Part shown: positions 21,705-33,102 of the stretch, piece by piece | Numbering within the stretch: position 1 is the first letter of the stretch | How the letters are laid out: every line of letters begins with the position of its first letter | DNA from: Diplocarpon mali | Lineage: Eukaryota > Ascomycota > Leotiomycetes > Helotiales > Drepanopezizaceae | Direction of reading: 5' to 3' | DNA: 64,000 bases | Assembly: GCA_024741835.1 (NCBI GenBank) | Contig: JAENRP010000080.1 | Span: 102,334 to 166,333, forward strand | Notes under the pieces: model-generated | Told to the model about the DNA's origin: nothing | Databases searched by the model: none | Seen by the model: the letters and a program-made list of their open reading frames with translations, nothing else | Made by a program: the position numbers and the translations under genes

Positions 21705-24700
21705 ACTCTGTTGATAAGGAGCTGGCGAGTTGAATGGAGGTAGTAGTTGATTTGGGTCAGGGCGTATGTATGGATGGCTATGGAGAAATAACTCGCTAGT
21801 ATCTTCAAAGGCGCCAGTGCTATCTTGGCACTCTGCTCTAGTAATTCTGAAGGTATTATTTTCTTCCTGAAATATCCAGGTAACTATAACAAGTGTGGTC
21901 CTATCTCTCAACAATCCATATATTAATAACCCTACTGCACGATACGCCCCTGCTTCACAACACTTATCCCTTATACGAAAGTACCCTGCGATAATAACAC
22001 GATAATCAATCACCCTACATTGGGATATCGATAGCCATCTCCCGTCTAAGCACTAGCTCATCTGCGATGTCGATAGCTTCTCAACCTCATCCTCCTCCTT
22101 GTCGCAATCTGCCTCAACTATGCCGGCTCCTCGGCCGTCTACTCTACCTCATCCTCCTCTGCTATACCTTCAACCTCAACCGTCGTTTTCTCCATCGCAG
22201 TGGCCTCTATAGGCTGAAGCAGCAGCGCAGCCAGAAGCTTCACACTCACTTCTGCATGTCTCTCGATCGTCTCAGCTTTCACCACATCCGACCTGGCCTC
22301 GTCTCCAACCTGGCATTTGTCTCTCCCATAACTCTCCGGCACCACTTTCTGATCTTTAACCGGAACATCCTGGCGTTATTGTGCCGGCGGAGCGTATATG
22401 ACTCCTGTAAACTCAGGAGACAGAGCGAAGTACCTGGATAGAGCGATGGTACTGCTGCCGCCGATGCATTAAACTGTTACAAAGGAGAGTGTTAGGCGGA
22501 CGAAGCCGCTTTAATAGGCCTATGCTGTAATTTGTCAACTAACTGCCTCTCAGTGCATGAGACTGGAGAGTTGCAGGAAGGACACGGACTCTCATGGCAT
22601 GTATGCCAGATTTTTGAGAGGGATTTTTTGGTGCTTGCACTTGTGCTGATGCTCGCTTGTGGGTTTTGGATGCTTGAGAAAGGGCGATTGCAGATGTGAA
22701 TGGTCATTGCCCTTAAAACCCAATACTCGTGCGATATTTTTCGCATTCATCTTTCTTGGATAAAGCTCTGCGGATATTGCACATCCAATTATACACCTAT
22801 ACCTTGGTTTGGAAGTTCGACCACGAACCAGCACATCCAAACTCATATCCACTATGCCTCGAACTTCCGCAACCAAGGCATTCTCTAACCTGCATTTCAG
22901 CTCTCTCCTCGACTCCCCGCTCCTTTAGCAACCGCTTGCAATCCCTTACCATTATTCGCCTCATATCTACGCCCTTGACAGCTAACCACGCCGGCGCCAT
23001 TCATCTCAAGAGCTCCCACACTTAACGCCCCATATTATGCCAGAGAAGCATACCCACTATGTTCGCCACAGACAGCGCGCTCCCATCCGCGCTTCCGTGC
23101 CCCATATCTCGCCAAATTTGAGATCCAGGAGAATGAGACGTACGATTCTGTACGATTCCGTACACGTGCTACCCTCCTGTCGAGGCCACCAGAATGTTTA
23201 ATCAACATTAACCAGCGCGGATGAGGTCGTTCTCTACGAAGTAGGTCGTGGCGCAGAAGTTGGTTATTGGCCGGGCGCATATGAAGGAAAATGATTGCCA
23301 GTAGAGTGAGAGAGCGGTCCACCGTGCAATAGGTTGTTATTGCAATTGCTGGTGATGTGCATGGTATAGGAGCCTTGTCGATTAATCTTGCCGAGTCCTG
23401 ACCTTCTATTGCTCTTGCCCATCTGTGTGTTGCTTGTAAGCGACCCCAATATCCCTCAAGGCGATAGGCGCGGTTGATGCTGTCGTGTCGGTCTACATGG
23501 TGATGCAACTCGACATACGATCTGGTGACGGAAGGCTGGCGAAGACGTAGTGATGTGTTGTAGTATGAGGTTCTTGGTTGGTGGCTGGCGAACGATTTGT
23601 GGTGTTTTTGCGTTGAGGACTTTTGTTTGTTGACTTCGGAAAGTCCTGTGGCAGCAGTCCAGATCCGTTACCGTCGTCGTCGAAGTGCTCAAGCATTCTG
23701 ATGGATTCTTACTTATTTACCCTGCAATGTAACATCTTTCATTGGCGCACAACGCGGTATCTTTGTATGGGAATAACCTCATCTGAGTCCTTCCTTGGCG
23801 CAATCCGTTTACCTGTCTTGATCGTCACAAGAACTCCTCCGCTCGACTTTTTTTTCACTGGGGACAGCTGCACACTCGCACTCTCATTTCTGTCTTGAGA
23901 GACATGTATTCACCTACACCCCGAACATGTTATCGTGGATAAGTACATCATTCTCGTCGGTTTACCAGGCTTTTTCACTAATTTTGCTGAGCAAGCTCAA
24001 ACCCCAAACATTCCTCATCACATGCCCCTTATACTAGGCAATCCACTCTAAATAGCTCTCAGGCATTACCTCTCGTAGCACGCCTTACACCACAGAAGAG
24101 CTCTCGAAACGTATCGCTCGCACTGTGCCTTACACTGTTAGTGATGGCCAAGGAACAGCACTACTGCGACCAAGGAGGTATAGACGATGCAATACTCCGC
24201 CATATATCACCATGGTAGGTCAAGATCCACGCTGCAGAGAAAAGCGATGTAGTTCGGCACCGAAATGGCGGCTATGATCGGGACTAGATGTATATCAGCT
24301 CGCACCTGATCGAGGACACAGCAGCACCCGTATGGCAAGGGGCCGGCGTACGACTGTCGAAGAAATACGTGTAGGGGCGGTCGAGAGACTTCGAGTCCGT
24401 GAGCGAGCACGAGTCCTAAGTGGACGCGACCACGGCTACGAGGATGGCCACGGGAATGATTGGAGGACTGGTTGTTGCCGATCAGCTTTGCTCGCGCCGG
24501 GCCCGTCAGGCAGGGGAGACTTACATTCGAAGATGCCGTCCAGGATATCGTTGCCGATGCCGAAACCATCCATAACGGAATGCACAATTGTAGACTCGGT
24601 CTTGGAGGTGTCGGAGTGATGGGTCTGTCGAGCATGTCGTGAGATTCGCAGGTCCAGGGACAAGGCAGCGTGTCGCGAGGTGCCTCGCGTGTTTACTTCT

Positions 24701-26958
24701 TTGCTAGCCGAGACGCGACGCGGGGAACCAACGAGATATTCATTTTGGTATCTGCAAGCTGGGCGGATTTCTGACTCGTGCGCTGACCGAATTGGATATG
24801 GGTTGACGAATGCTGTGCTTTTGGTGTTCAGCATCATCGCCTCGATCCTCGAAAGAATGTTCTGCCATGCCCGTGTACCACCGCCCAGACACCCACACCA
24901 TTGTCAAATATTGCTTCTAACAGTCGCTGGAGATCTTCGTTTCGTTGTGTGGAGAAGCTTCGGTCGAAAAAAACTTCGGTTTGTTGATAATGGTCGGTAC
25001 CTTATTTCACTTCGACGCGGGACCAAGTTGCGTGTATTTCTTCGACCAGATTCCGGCTTCTAGGATGCTTTAGCTGCACGAGTAACGGAATCAGGGGTAT
25101 GAGGCAGCCACTGGCCTACGAGATACACCCATGGCGACTTTCATGTCGTGACCGGACTGTTGCTCGATCCCCTGGGTGCAGACGCTTCTGGCGATGAAAG
25201 CATCTGATCTTGGGTCTCCGAGCACGGCTCGTTCAGGCATCTATTACAGTGTTACTAGAGGGAAGGATTATTCTTTGCAACATATATAAGTCTCGAGCTA
25301 TTGCCGAAGCTAAATCTGTTTTCGTGGGCAAGACGAGGGGGAGACAGCAACTCAACCACGGAGGAGAGGGCCTAGTTTCTAGATCTTAGTAGCCATCATC
25401 CGTACAGTCGGAGCGATGAACCCGACAAAGAGTCACTGAAGATCCATGCTTCTTCTGCTTTCCAAGGCTGTCCCTGTGCCCTTTCACAGACCAAATACTT
25501 CAATCTTACCCGGGCTTCCCAGCAAAGCATCTCTGGTACTCTCCATCTGGAAAACACCGCAGCAGGGCCACCTCCGGAGCAGGCAGCAGAAAATCAAACG
25601 CCAGATCGTTTTGCTCACGAGGTTACTGCTCCACCTCCTCGAAATGCTCCTTGATATTGCGCTCTACGATCTGTGTGGGCACTGCACGTATTGATTCCTG
25701 AATCGCGGCCAGGTTCCATCTGGCTCGTCTCGATAGAAACTTTTACGCATAGGCCGACGGCAGTGGTCAGTGCCGCAAGTGCCGGGAGCCAGGATGCAAC
25801 ACCGCTGCCGATGGTGGTTTTCAAGTACCTGCAGCGTGTAGCACGGAATTGGATGGAGAGAGGGGGACCGGTGGGATGTCAACAAAAACCTCGCTAAGCT
25901 ACGGTGCTGGAACGGATAAGGGCGAATGACTAGTTCAGGGATCAACCTCCTGACCAGGAGCCGCATCGAGTCACAGACTGCGGAGCATACTTCATGATCC
26001 GTCTTGAGTCCTGGCTTACGGTATCGGAAGAGCCCTATCTAAGGAATACTTGATTCCACTCTCAATACCTCAACTAGGCGCCCGCGCAGTGCCTAGTATC
26101 ACAAAAAACCGTACCTAACGCAGAACACCCATCTGCATCATCTCAACACCCTGTTACGATATTGAAAATGCACAAGACGGCCCAAGTCCTCACAAGCTAA
26201 GTCCAATTCTCCTAGTACATAAAACACGACGCAATCAAATAGTTAACGTACCCCATCCCCCCCCCTCCAACGACCAACGCAGACCCAGCGCTGATCGCAG
26301 AAATCCTCTGTTAATATCTGAATTCCGCTATCCATTACGCTATCGCTGAAAATCCAATTTGAATAAAGTAGAAACAGAGAGATAACGAGTAACCGGTCGT
26401 GTATACTCGGATTGTACATCTCTACCGTAACAAATCCCAATTTATCTTACATATATATCAAGATTTTCAAGACGCCAAGAGACCAAGAGACCAGGTACCA
26501 AGATAGAGAGCGGGGATTACCACGGAGGACGATTTATGACGCGATTAGTTTCCAAGATGCAGAGGGAGAGGAAAGAAAGGTCGAGGCGAGGTGGTATTGA
26601 GGACAGTGCTATTGTATGGTCATGAAGAATTAATGGGTGGAATTCGATAAGCTGTACGCAGTACTTGCTTGCTACATCTGAAAATGCTCCGGGAGAGATG
26701 GGGTTTCGAGTGCTTTGGTTCTTAGCGTTGAGCTGACTTTCTCGGGGAAAGTTGAGAGGGCCGATACGATTTGTAGATATTTTATGTTATGTCATGTCAT
26801 GTCACTTTATATTATACTATTCTATCTTATGTGGTATACCTGATACCTACCCCGCCAAACGCCTGGGTCTGTACCTCTATATTTTTTTATGATGATATAA
26901 AAATCAATATCTTCACAACTCTTCCACCCCCCCCTCCCAACCCGTGAGAACGCAAAGC
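21705..26958. other. 5.2-kb stretch without a credible gene
   Basis: Many open frames of 60-160 codons overlap on both strands (for example 22067-22441 +, 23035-23508 -, 24207-24635 -, 25664-25966 -). None has a recognisable domain or continues through plausible splice sites. A minus-strand piece at 25615-25824 reads like the hydrophobic start of a protein (VASWLPALAALTTAVGLCVK) but ends without continuation. Decayed genes or decayed mobile DNA are the likeliest content. Short ATGTC repeats lie near 26795-26815. Confidence 0.5.
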
Positions 26959-28663
26959 TCATCTCCCCTGCCCCTCCCATGCTTTTCTCAGCCCCCTCCC
27001 GGCACTAATGCGCTCGGCAACCTCCTTCCCAAGAAGCCGATTGCCCTTCGGGCCGAGAGAGAAGGCATCCCACCAGAGGAAGTCCTCGGGTTTTGTGCAG
27101 AGGAGATGGCCTCCCTCGTCTCTCAGCCCATCAACGTCTTCGATTTCGTTTTGACCGAGCTGGAGGTCGTGTTTGCAGGGTTGGAAGACGGACGAGAATG
27201 GTGAGGATATTTGGGGGTCCAAGTCGGAATTGGTGGAGGCTCTGGGTTTGGATTCCAAGGAGTGCGAAGTAGAGGGGTGGAGACTGGTCGGGTTGAGAAG
27301 CTGGTGTGCGACTATGAGTGAGAGGAGGAGGTTTGGGGTATCGTGGTAGTAAACGTCTTTTTGCGGGAGAATATCACCCCCATCCGCGTCCGCTCCATCG
27401 CTTGTCTCCCCGGATTCCTGCGTTGATAGCAAGGGCAAGAAAGGACGAGCCTCATTCTTTCTGTCTGCCACGCCTTGGGGCGGCTGGAATGACTCAGGCG
27501 GTACTAGCGGTTTCCCTTCAACTTTATTTTTCATGGTCTGCTCCGCCTTGAGATCCGCTCCTACTCTGACTACCTCTCCCCTCGTCCACCTCCCCATCCC
27601 GTTCTCCAGGCCCTGATTCCAGCGCTCGGTGAGATACACGGCGTTCTTCTGCTGTTCGGCGACCGAGCTCGGACTCAGCGGTGCCGGACGGTGTGACAGC
27701 CAGCCGGGGGTGAGCGTGGGGTCGAAGAGTCGGGGGATGATGACTCTGAACTTTGGTCTCATTGTCCCCCCTTGAAGATATTTTCTTGCTGCTTTACGAT
27801 CTGCTTTTGGCGCTCCGTCTTCTTCTGCTTTCACTTCCTCTCCTTCTGCTGCCGACACAGGGTACAAAGTCTCAGAGAAATACTCATACAGGACATCGAG
27901 CTGCCGAAACACCTCCGCGACGCTGTAATCAGTAGCATTGACACCCATAGCATAGTCCAGCCTCGCGAAATCATACACATCCCAAAAGCCGAGCGACAAC
28001 ACGAAAACTGTATCGTTGGGTTGAGTGGCGGGCAGCGGAATATTCTTGAAGGTTTGGATTTGCGTGGCGAGGTCAGGGAGCGTATAGGTTGTGTTTTCGG
28101 AGGGGAGGTGTCGTGTATGGGCTATGGCATAGGCGTGGATGCTGTGAGAGGTATATACCCCTGTAGGAGGCAGCGAGGGGAAGTCGTGGGAGGGCTGGGA
28201 GGCGGCGAGAGAGGTGAAGGAGGTGGTATTTAGCTAGATACGAGTTAATCATCCAGTTTCGTTTCGGTCCATTTGCCTCAAATGGTCTTGTCATCTAATT
28301 CAGTATCATTTCGAAGCTCCAATCTTTTCTCATTTTCTCCCCAGAACGTCAAAAGAATGAAAGGAGAGAAGTAAATACCTCATCACACATATTCTCCACC
28401 CAACTCTTTCCCCTCCCCTCTCTACCCTCCTTATGAGAAGCACCCCATGAATCCCCAAAAACCACAACCCTGACGCGCTCACCCAGCTCTCCCTTCGTCG
28501 CTGCATCACCAAACCAGTTCCGCGAGGTTGTTCCCAGCACAATCTTCTGAATCTGGCTCCCAGCAGACGTAGCCAACAGGAGCATAAGCCAGGTCGTGGA
28601 GAGCAGAGCGAGTATAATGGCAAGGAGGAGGCGGTTTTTGAGGGATGGGAGGATGCGCTCCAT
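26959..28663 (-). CDS. Membrane-anchored SGNH/GDSL-type hydrolase
   Basis: Two exons, 28663-28379 and 28233-26959, with a 145-bp intron and 519 residues. The N-terminus is a type II signal anchor (hydrophobic residues about 11-33). Next comes RVRVVVFGDSWGA, the block I motif of SGNH hydrolases with predicted nucleophile S72. The downstream VFVLSLGFWDVYDFARLDYA segment occupies the place of block III (G-x-N-D), although the Asn is replaced by Trp or Phe here. The C-terminal half contains two acidic or low-complexity insertions and ends with an Arg/Gly-rich tail. The active site would face the secretory lumen or cell exterior. An esterase role, perhaps on cell-wall polysaccharide or lipid, is inferred. 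I could not place the C-terminal D-x-x-H motif with certainty, so activity is not assured. Confidence 0.75.
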
Positions 28664-29247
28664 TTTTGAGTATCCGCTCTATGGGTACACCTGTTTCATT
28701 TGACATTGACTTCTTGTCCTTTCGGGGGGACGAAAATATGGCGAGGCTGAATCAAAGCCGCCTCGTCTAGCAAGGATCTGAGAGGCCAGGAACTTACTGC
28801 TTAAAGGATTGCAGGTGCGGCGAGGCTGGATAAAAATGATTTGTTTTGAACTGTTGATCAAGAATAGATATAACGGAGATGAAGTACGATGGAAACGGAA
28901 TGTTGAAGTTGAAACCGCGCTCAACAGCAGGATATTTGAAGAAGGGCAACTACATTTGAGAGAAAGAAAGATAGCAGGAGTCAGATGTCTGCATCGAGAA
29001 GAGAGGAAAAATAACGCGTAAGCTCAGTACTTCTCCCGGTAGCACAGCGGAAATAAAAGTGGAGGACAGGGGGGTCTTTAAGCATATAAGACATCAAGCA
29101 TTAATGTAAAGCATAAGCATAAAATTTATCCTTACTCCATTCATGTACATTACCTCGGCCCGATTCTTCATCGTGATTTTGGATGTGTTTGAGTCGACAC
29201 TCCAACAGTCTTCTCACTCCTGGCCTCACTACTACTCTCATCTCTTG

Positions 29248-29250
<3 letters not shown>

Positions 29251-29294
<44 letters not shown>
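29251..29294. repeat. (TC)22 microsatellite
   Basis: Forty-four bases of uninterrupted TC dinucleotide. It is polypyrimidine on the + strand and could form triplex DNA or vary in length. Confidence 0.95.
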
Positions 29295-29297
<3 letters not shown>

Positions 29298-29800
29298 AGT
29301 CTGGCCGGATTCTATAGTAATAAAAAATAAAAAAATCTTGCACTCAGTGTCTATACAGTCGCCGTCGACGTACGAGCAGATGCGTAGGCAGCTATATGGT
29401 CAGGGCAAGACATGACACAAACCCTCCTGTCTCCCAGAAACAGAATCCGAGATAACAATAAGACCAACATATCAAAAATACTGTAGAGTTAGGTTCCTAA
29501 TGATTTGTGTAGCAGCACTGGCACATTACCACGGCACATCCCTTCTCTTTGCCACGTACACGTACTCATACATGTAAGTATCTGCGGACTGCCGAATGAT
29601 GTGAAAGGAGTACGGAATGCGCACTGCGTCATTGATGTTGCGTTGTGTTTCAGCCATTCAGCCATTCTGAGAGCAGGGATGGGAAGGGCATTACTGATCA
29701 TCAATAGAAAAAGAAAAGAAAAGAAAAAAAAAATCAAACTGTGCTGATATTGAAAACCAATAATGCTGATGCTTTTGTAGGATGTCTGATTTAGAGCAAA

Positions 29801-29852
29801 ATTCGGAGGTGGGTCTTACGGCGATCGGCCCTAAGTAGATAGCGCAGCTCTT
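29801..29852 (+). repeat. Dispersed repeat copy B with short inverted ends
   Basis: It matches copy A at 9895-9955 over ATTCGGAGGTGGGT, TTACGG, GCCCTA and AGCGCAGCTCT. Just outside it, GCAAAATTC (29796-29804) and its reverse complement GAATTTTGC (29871-29879) form a 9-bp inverted pair. This would fit a tiny MITE of about 85 bp or a transposon end. Confidence 0.5.
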
Positions 29853-30525
29853 TCGATTCAGAGAGAGTCTGAATTTTGCATACACAGTGGTTGTGTTTAG
29901 CTTGGAGCCAGAGCAAAATTGCATTCCTAGTACGGAGGAATCTCGCAAGGTGACCAAGTAACCCCTAACTCTAAACTTCCACTATAAACCTTAACCACTT
30001 AGCCTGCGTTGGAATCTTTGGAACAAAATGACGCTACGTCAAGGATTCATGTGCGAGGCAGTTCGTTGCTTGTTGAATTATTCTCCCCTTTTTATACTAT
30101 CCACCTTTGGTTCCAACTCTAGATCCGTGGGTTAGGGGCATTTTGGACCAAATTTCGAATTTCGCAGAGCCAAGACCAAGTCCAAAAGCCGGGCTAGTGA
30201 CTGGGCACTAGGCAGGGACTTCATAATATAATACAGTACTCGTACTGTGAAGAGTATGCTCGCTTGCTATGAGCAAGGCTGAGAGGGTGTCGCATGGCAT
30301 GCTATATCTTATCCCGGGAGTGCTGGAGCTATACAACATTGTCTCTGCCCTCGAATTCTTGCCAGACCAAAGAGCCCAGAGCTCAGAGGCTCTGTATTAT
30401 GTACATCCACTTACTGCACCTACTTGGTATGCAAGTGTAAAGATGCCCAATGGAGACAAAACACCGATCTATGCCAACGCCAATGCTACCATCCCGTTTT
30501 TGTTCTTTTCTTAACGCGTCACATC

Positions 30526-31644
30526 TCATCTCTCCTTGAAGAATGCGGAATTAGTTTTGGACAGCTTGGCCGGATGGCGGCCGGCGTCACTGTCATTCTC
30601 TTCATTTTCATCGGGGGAGTCATCGTCGAGGGACAGTTCTTCTTCGTCTCCTGAATCCGCGTCCGTCTCCTCAGCCTGGACATCCAAAAGCGCGTCCTCG
30701 TCACTGCTGTCGTCGTCTGATTCGGAGTCGATGCCGTTCGTGGCAGGCACAACGTCCAAGACGTTGCTGTCCAGATCCACGGCATCCATATCCCCCGCCT
30801 CAGCATCGCTCTCCTCGACATAGATCACATCGTTATCTACCTCGTCCTTGTCCTCCCGTCGCCGCTGATCCTGCACGCTCCTCCTGTATTCCAGCTGCGC
30901 ACCCATCATGTCCAGCTTCCCCTTCAGCGCCAATACCGGCCTCAGCGCCGCGCTCCGCCCATCCACCACGCGATCCAGCTCCGCGAGCTTCCTGATTAGC
31001 TCTCGCTGTGTGGCTAGGTACCCGCCATGTGTAACTGCCGTCCACTGCACCCACAGCATCAGGCTGCCCGCCCTGCCGGGCCGCTTGAATAACCGGTCTG
31101 CGATCTTCTGCAGCAGGACGCCGGCGAGGGCCGAGTCTAGACGTTGAATCGTGGCGCGGATTGTGTGCAGGTCTGTGGTTACCAGGCAGGACTCCAGGAG
31201 CGCCACGTCGTTCGTTCTCAGAGCTTGCGCGAGCACCACGCCGAGGGATGCGCCGGACGGAGGCGCGATCACGGCGCCAGCAGGGTGGGTTGTCTGGTGC
31301 GAGGGGAAGGCGGCTGCGACGTCGATATCGTCGGTAAGAGCTTTTAGGCGATCGCCAAAGGAGGGCTCAGCTTGATCTTCTCCCTCTTCTTCTTCATTGT
31401 CTGCGGCCGGGGCATCTTCCATTGCGACGTCTTCTACGGCGGGCTGAGCGTCGCTCTCTGCGTCAGAGTCGGAGTCGGAGTCGCTGGAGATGTTGATGAC
31501 CGGCCCGTTCTCCGTCTTGCTTGCGTATCCCCCTCCTGATACTACTGTCCTCGATTCGTCGACGGTGCTCTTTCCCAGAGGTCTTGCACTCTGCTTCACG
31601 CTCGGCAGGCCGATCTTCATGGGCGGTTTACGCTTGGTCGCCAT
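30526..31644 (-). CDS. Utp12-domain nucleolar protein, Utp5-like (SSU processome)
   Basis: A single exon of 372 residues. The centre (about residues 128-255) is a Utp12 C-terminal domain. It begins SLGVVLAQALRTNDVALLES and contains VLLQKIADRLFKRPGRAGSL and VQWTAVTHGGYLATQRELI. This helical domain in Utp4/5/8/9/12/13-type proteins assembles U3 snoRNP subcomplexes on the 5' end of pre-18S rRNA in the nucleolus. The flanks are very acidic (SSDSDSDSDAESDA near residue 53, and a long Asp/Glu/Ser tail), common in nucleolar proteins. Yeast Utp5 also has WD40 repeats. None is seen here, so this is a short form or a separate paralogue. It is divergent from the BET gene, with CACGTG at 31854-31859 in between. 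Confidence 0.8.
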   Translation of the reverse strand: MATKRKPPMKIGLPSVKQSARPLGKSTVDESRTVVSGGGYASKTENGPVINISSDSDSDSDAESDAQPAVEDVAMEDAPAADNEEEEGEDQAEPSFGDRLKALTDDIDVAAAFPSHQTTHPAGAVIAPPSGASLGVVLAQALRTNDVALLESCLVTTDLHTIRATIQRLDSALAGVLLQKIADRLFKRPGRAGSLMLWVQWTAVTHGGYLATQRELIRKLAELDRVVDGRSAALRPVLALKGKLDMMGAQLEYRRSVQDQRRREDKDEVDNDVIYVEESDAEAGDMDAVDLDSNVLDVVPATNGIDSESDDDSSDEDALLDVQAEETDADSGDEEELSLDDDSPDENEENDSDAGRHPAKLSKTNSAFFKER

Positions 31645-33102
31645 GGTGGCTGCTTCTGTTCAACGGGTGGAGAATTCGCAGATACTTCGCGAGGTTGTAC
31701 GATTGACGATTGGGAGCCTCTCGAGGGTTGTTGGTTATGGCGGGTGGTGCAGGTGCATGGGCACCAGAAGCTCTGTAACCCGGAATTCGAACGCGGCTGG
31801 AGAAAGTTCAAGCCAATATTTTTTTTTTTTTCCACTGGCGCATCACGTGTGGCAATCTCAGATTTAGGCTCGAGCTAGCGTGTCTTATCGCAGAGGGAGG
31901 GGCCGGCTCGGGCAGTCATTGGCCAGGGGCGGGGCCGTGGTGGAGCCGTGCTAGCCCAATCGGTGATACCACGCACTATCTGATTGGGCAGATTAAGCGA
32001 TAGCGCTAGCTCCGAGTTCACAAGTTCCGCGTCGTTGATAAAGAGCTCCGACGTTCCTTTTCCTTTTCGCAGCTGGACTTTCTCTTGATCCCTCTGGCCG
32101 CCTCTCATTCGTCGCTTTGTCCCGGCACATGATCACATCAAATCACCCACACCACACCACACCACTCCACACCACAGCACTTTTCGACAACCGCAGCGGA
32201 CCATCCCCTTCCCTTGCGTCTTAATTACCAGGTCGCACCAATCCCGACCAGCATCGGACCAGACCAGACGCGACCTTGGTTTGTTGTCGTCGTCGCTTCA
32301 CTAGGTCTGGATTAGGAGCGGGTGGATGGCTGGCTGATCTGAAGAAGTAAGGTCCTGCCCGGTATAGGTTAAACCCTCTGGCAAAGGCGAAGAGAGCTTG
32401 TCCTAGGTATCATCTCTTTCCACCGCTGTCGCATCGCCACCGCGTCGCGCATTATCTCTTTGTTGCGCGCCTCCACGGTGTGGTGTTTGGATTGCGCTCC
32501 AATACCGATCTCGTACAGTACTTTGGGTCTCTTTCGCTAGGTGTACTCTACTCAACCGCAACCTCATACACGATCTTGACGCGCTTGCGCCTGTCGCCTA
32601 AGTTCATCAACACAACAACGCAAACGAACAGACGACTTCACCTCGTCGCCGCCTGCATCATCAGCGCGTGAATCATCGCCCTCGACAACAGGTGCATTCA
32701 CCGTAGGTTTTCGACGCGATTCTGTCACTCGCGCCGTCGACCGGTCCAGACTTGCTCTTGTTCTCGCGCCCGGCAAGGCTGCGATTACAAAGTGAGTACA
32801 AGGCTGCGAAATTAATCGAATAAATAAGGCAAACAGCCAGCCTTACCTTCAGCTCCCCCCTCCGCGCACTCAAGCAATTAAATCAATACTCGGGTGTCGC
32901 GTACTCGGTCGCGTTAAGAGCGCGCATCGCATCTCATCTCATCTCATCTTGTTCAAGGGATTTGGATTCCATCTCGCTGGCTCCGTAGTCGCTTCTCGCC
33001 GGAGAGGTCTGCTTGTTGATGGCAGTCATGACCTCGCAGCATTCAGATGGAATCGCACTCGAGCAGAAGACACAGACACGGCCCGTTCCATCATCAGATA
33101 CG
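31645..33102. other. Divergent promoter region Utp12 gene/BDF1
   Basis: This holds both 5' regions. A poly-T run (31820-31831) and a CACGTG core (31854-31859) lie near the Utp12 gene. ACACC-type (about 32140-32178) and CATCT-type (about 32925-32949) short tandem repeats lie nearer BDF1. Long pyrimidine-rich stretches fit a long BDF1 leader. No additional gene is supported. Confidence 0.5.

Larger units (their letters stand above)
28664..30525. other. Intergenic stretch with simple and dispersed repeats
   Basis: This is the promoter side of the SGNH hydrolase and the 3' side of the Utp12 gene. It contains the (TC)22 tract at 29251-29294, a dispersed repeat at 29801-29852, and an A-rich run near 29708-29733. 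No gene is supported. Confidence 0.55.

Noticed and set aside
22067..22441. Overlapping + (124 codons) and - (22139-22345) frames.
   Set aside because: The minus frame ends in an acidic run that looks codable but has no partner exon or domain.
25664..25966. Minus-strand frames with a hydrophobic segment, considered as the start of a membrane protein.
   Set aside because: No continuation, no plausible intron to a second exon.
29940..30000. CCCTAAC-like bases resembling telomere repeat.
   Set aside because: Only isolated, imperfect matches, not tandem TTAGGG units.
31740..31800. A TTCGAAT B-box-like sequence suggesting a tRNA.
   Set aside because: Flanking bases do not form a 5-bp T-stem and no acceptor stem is found.
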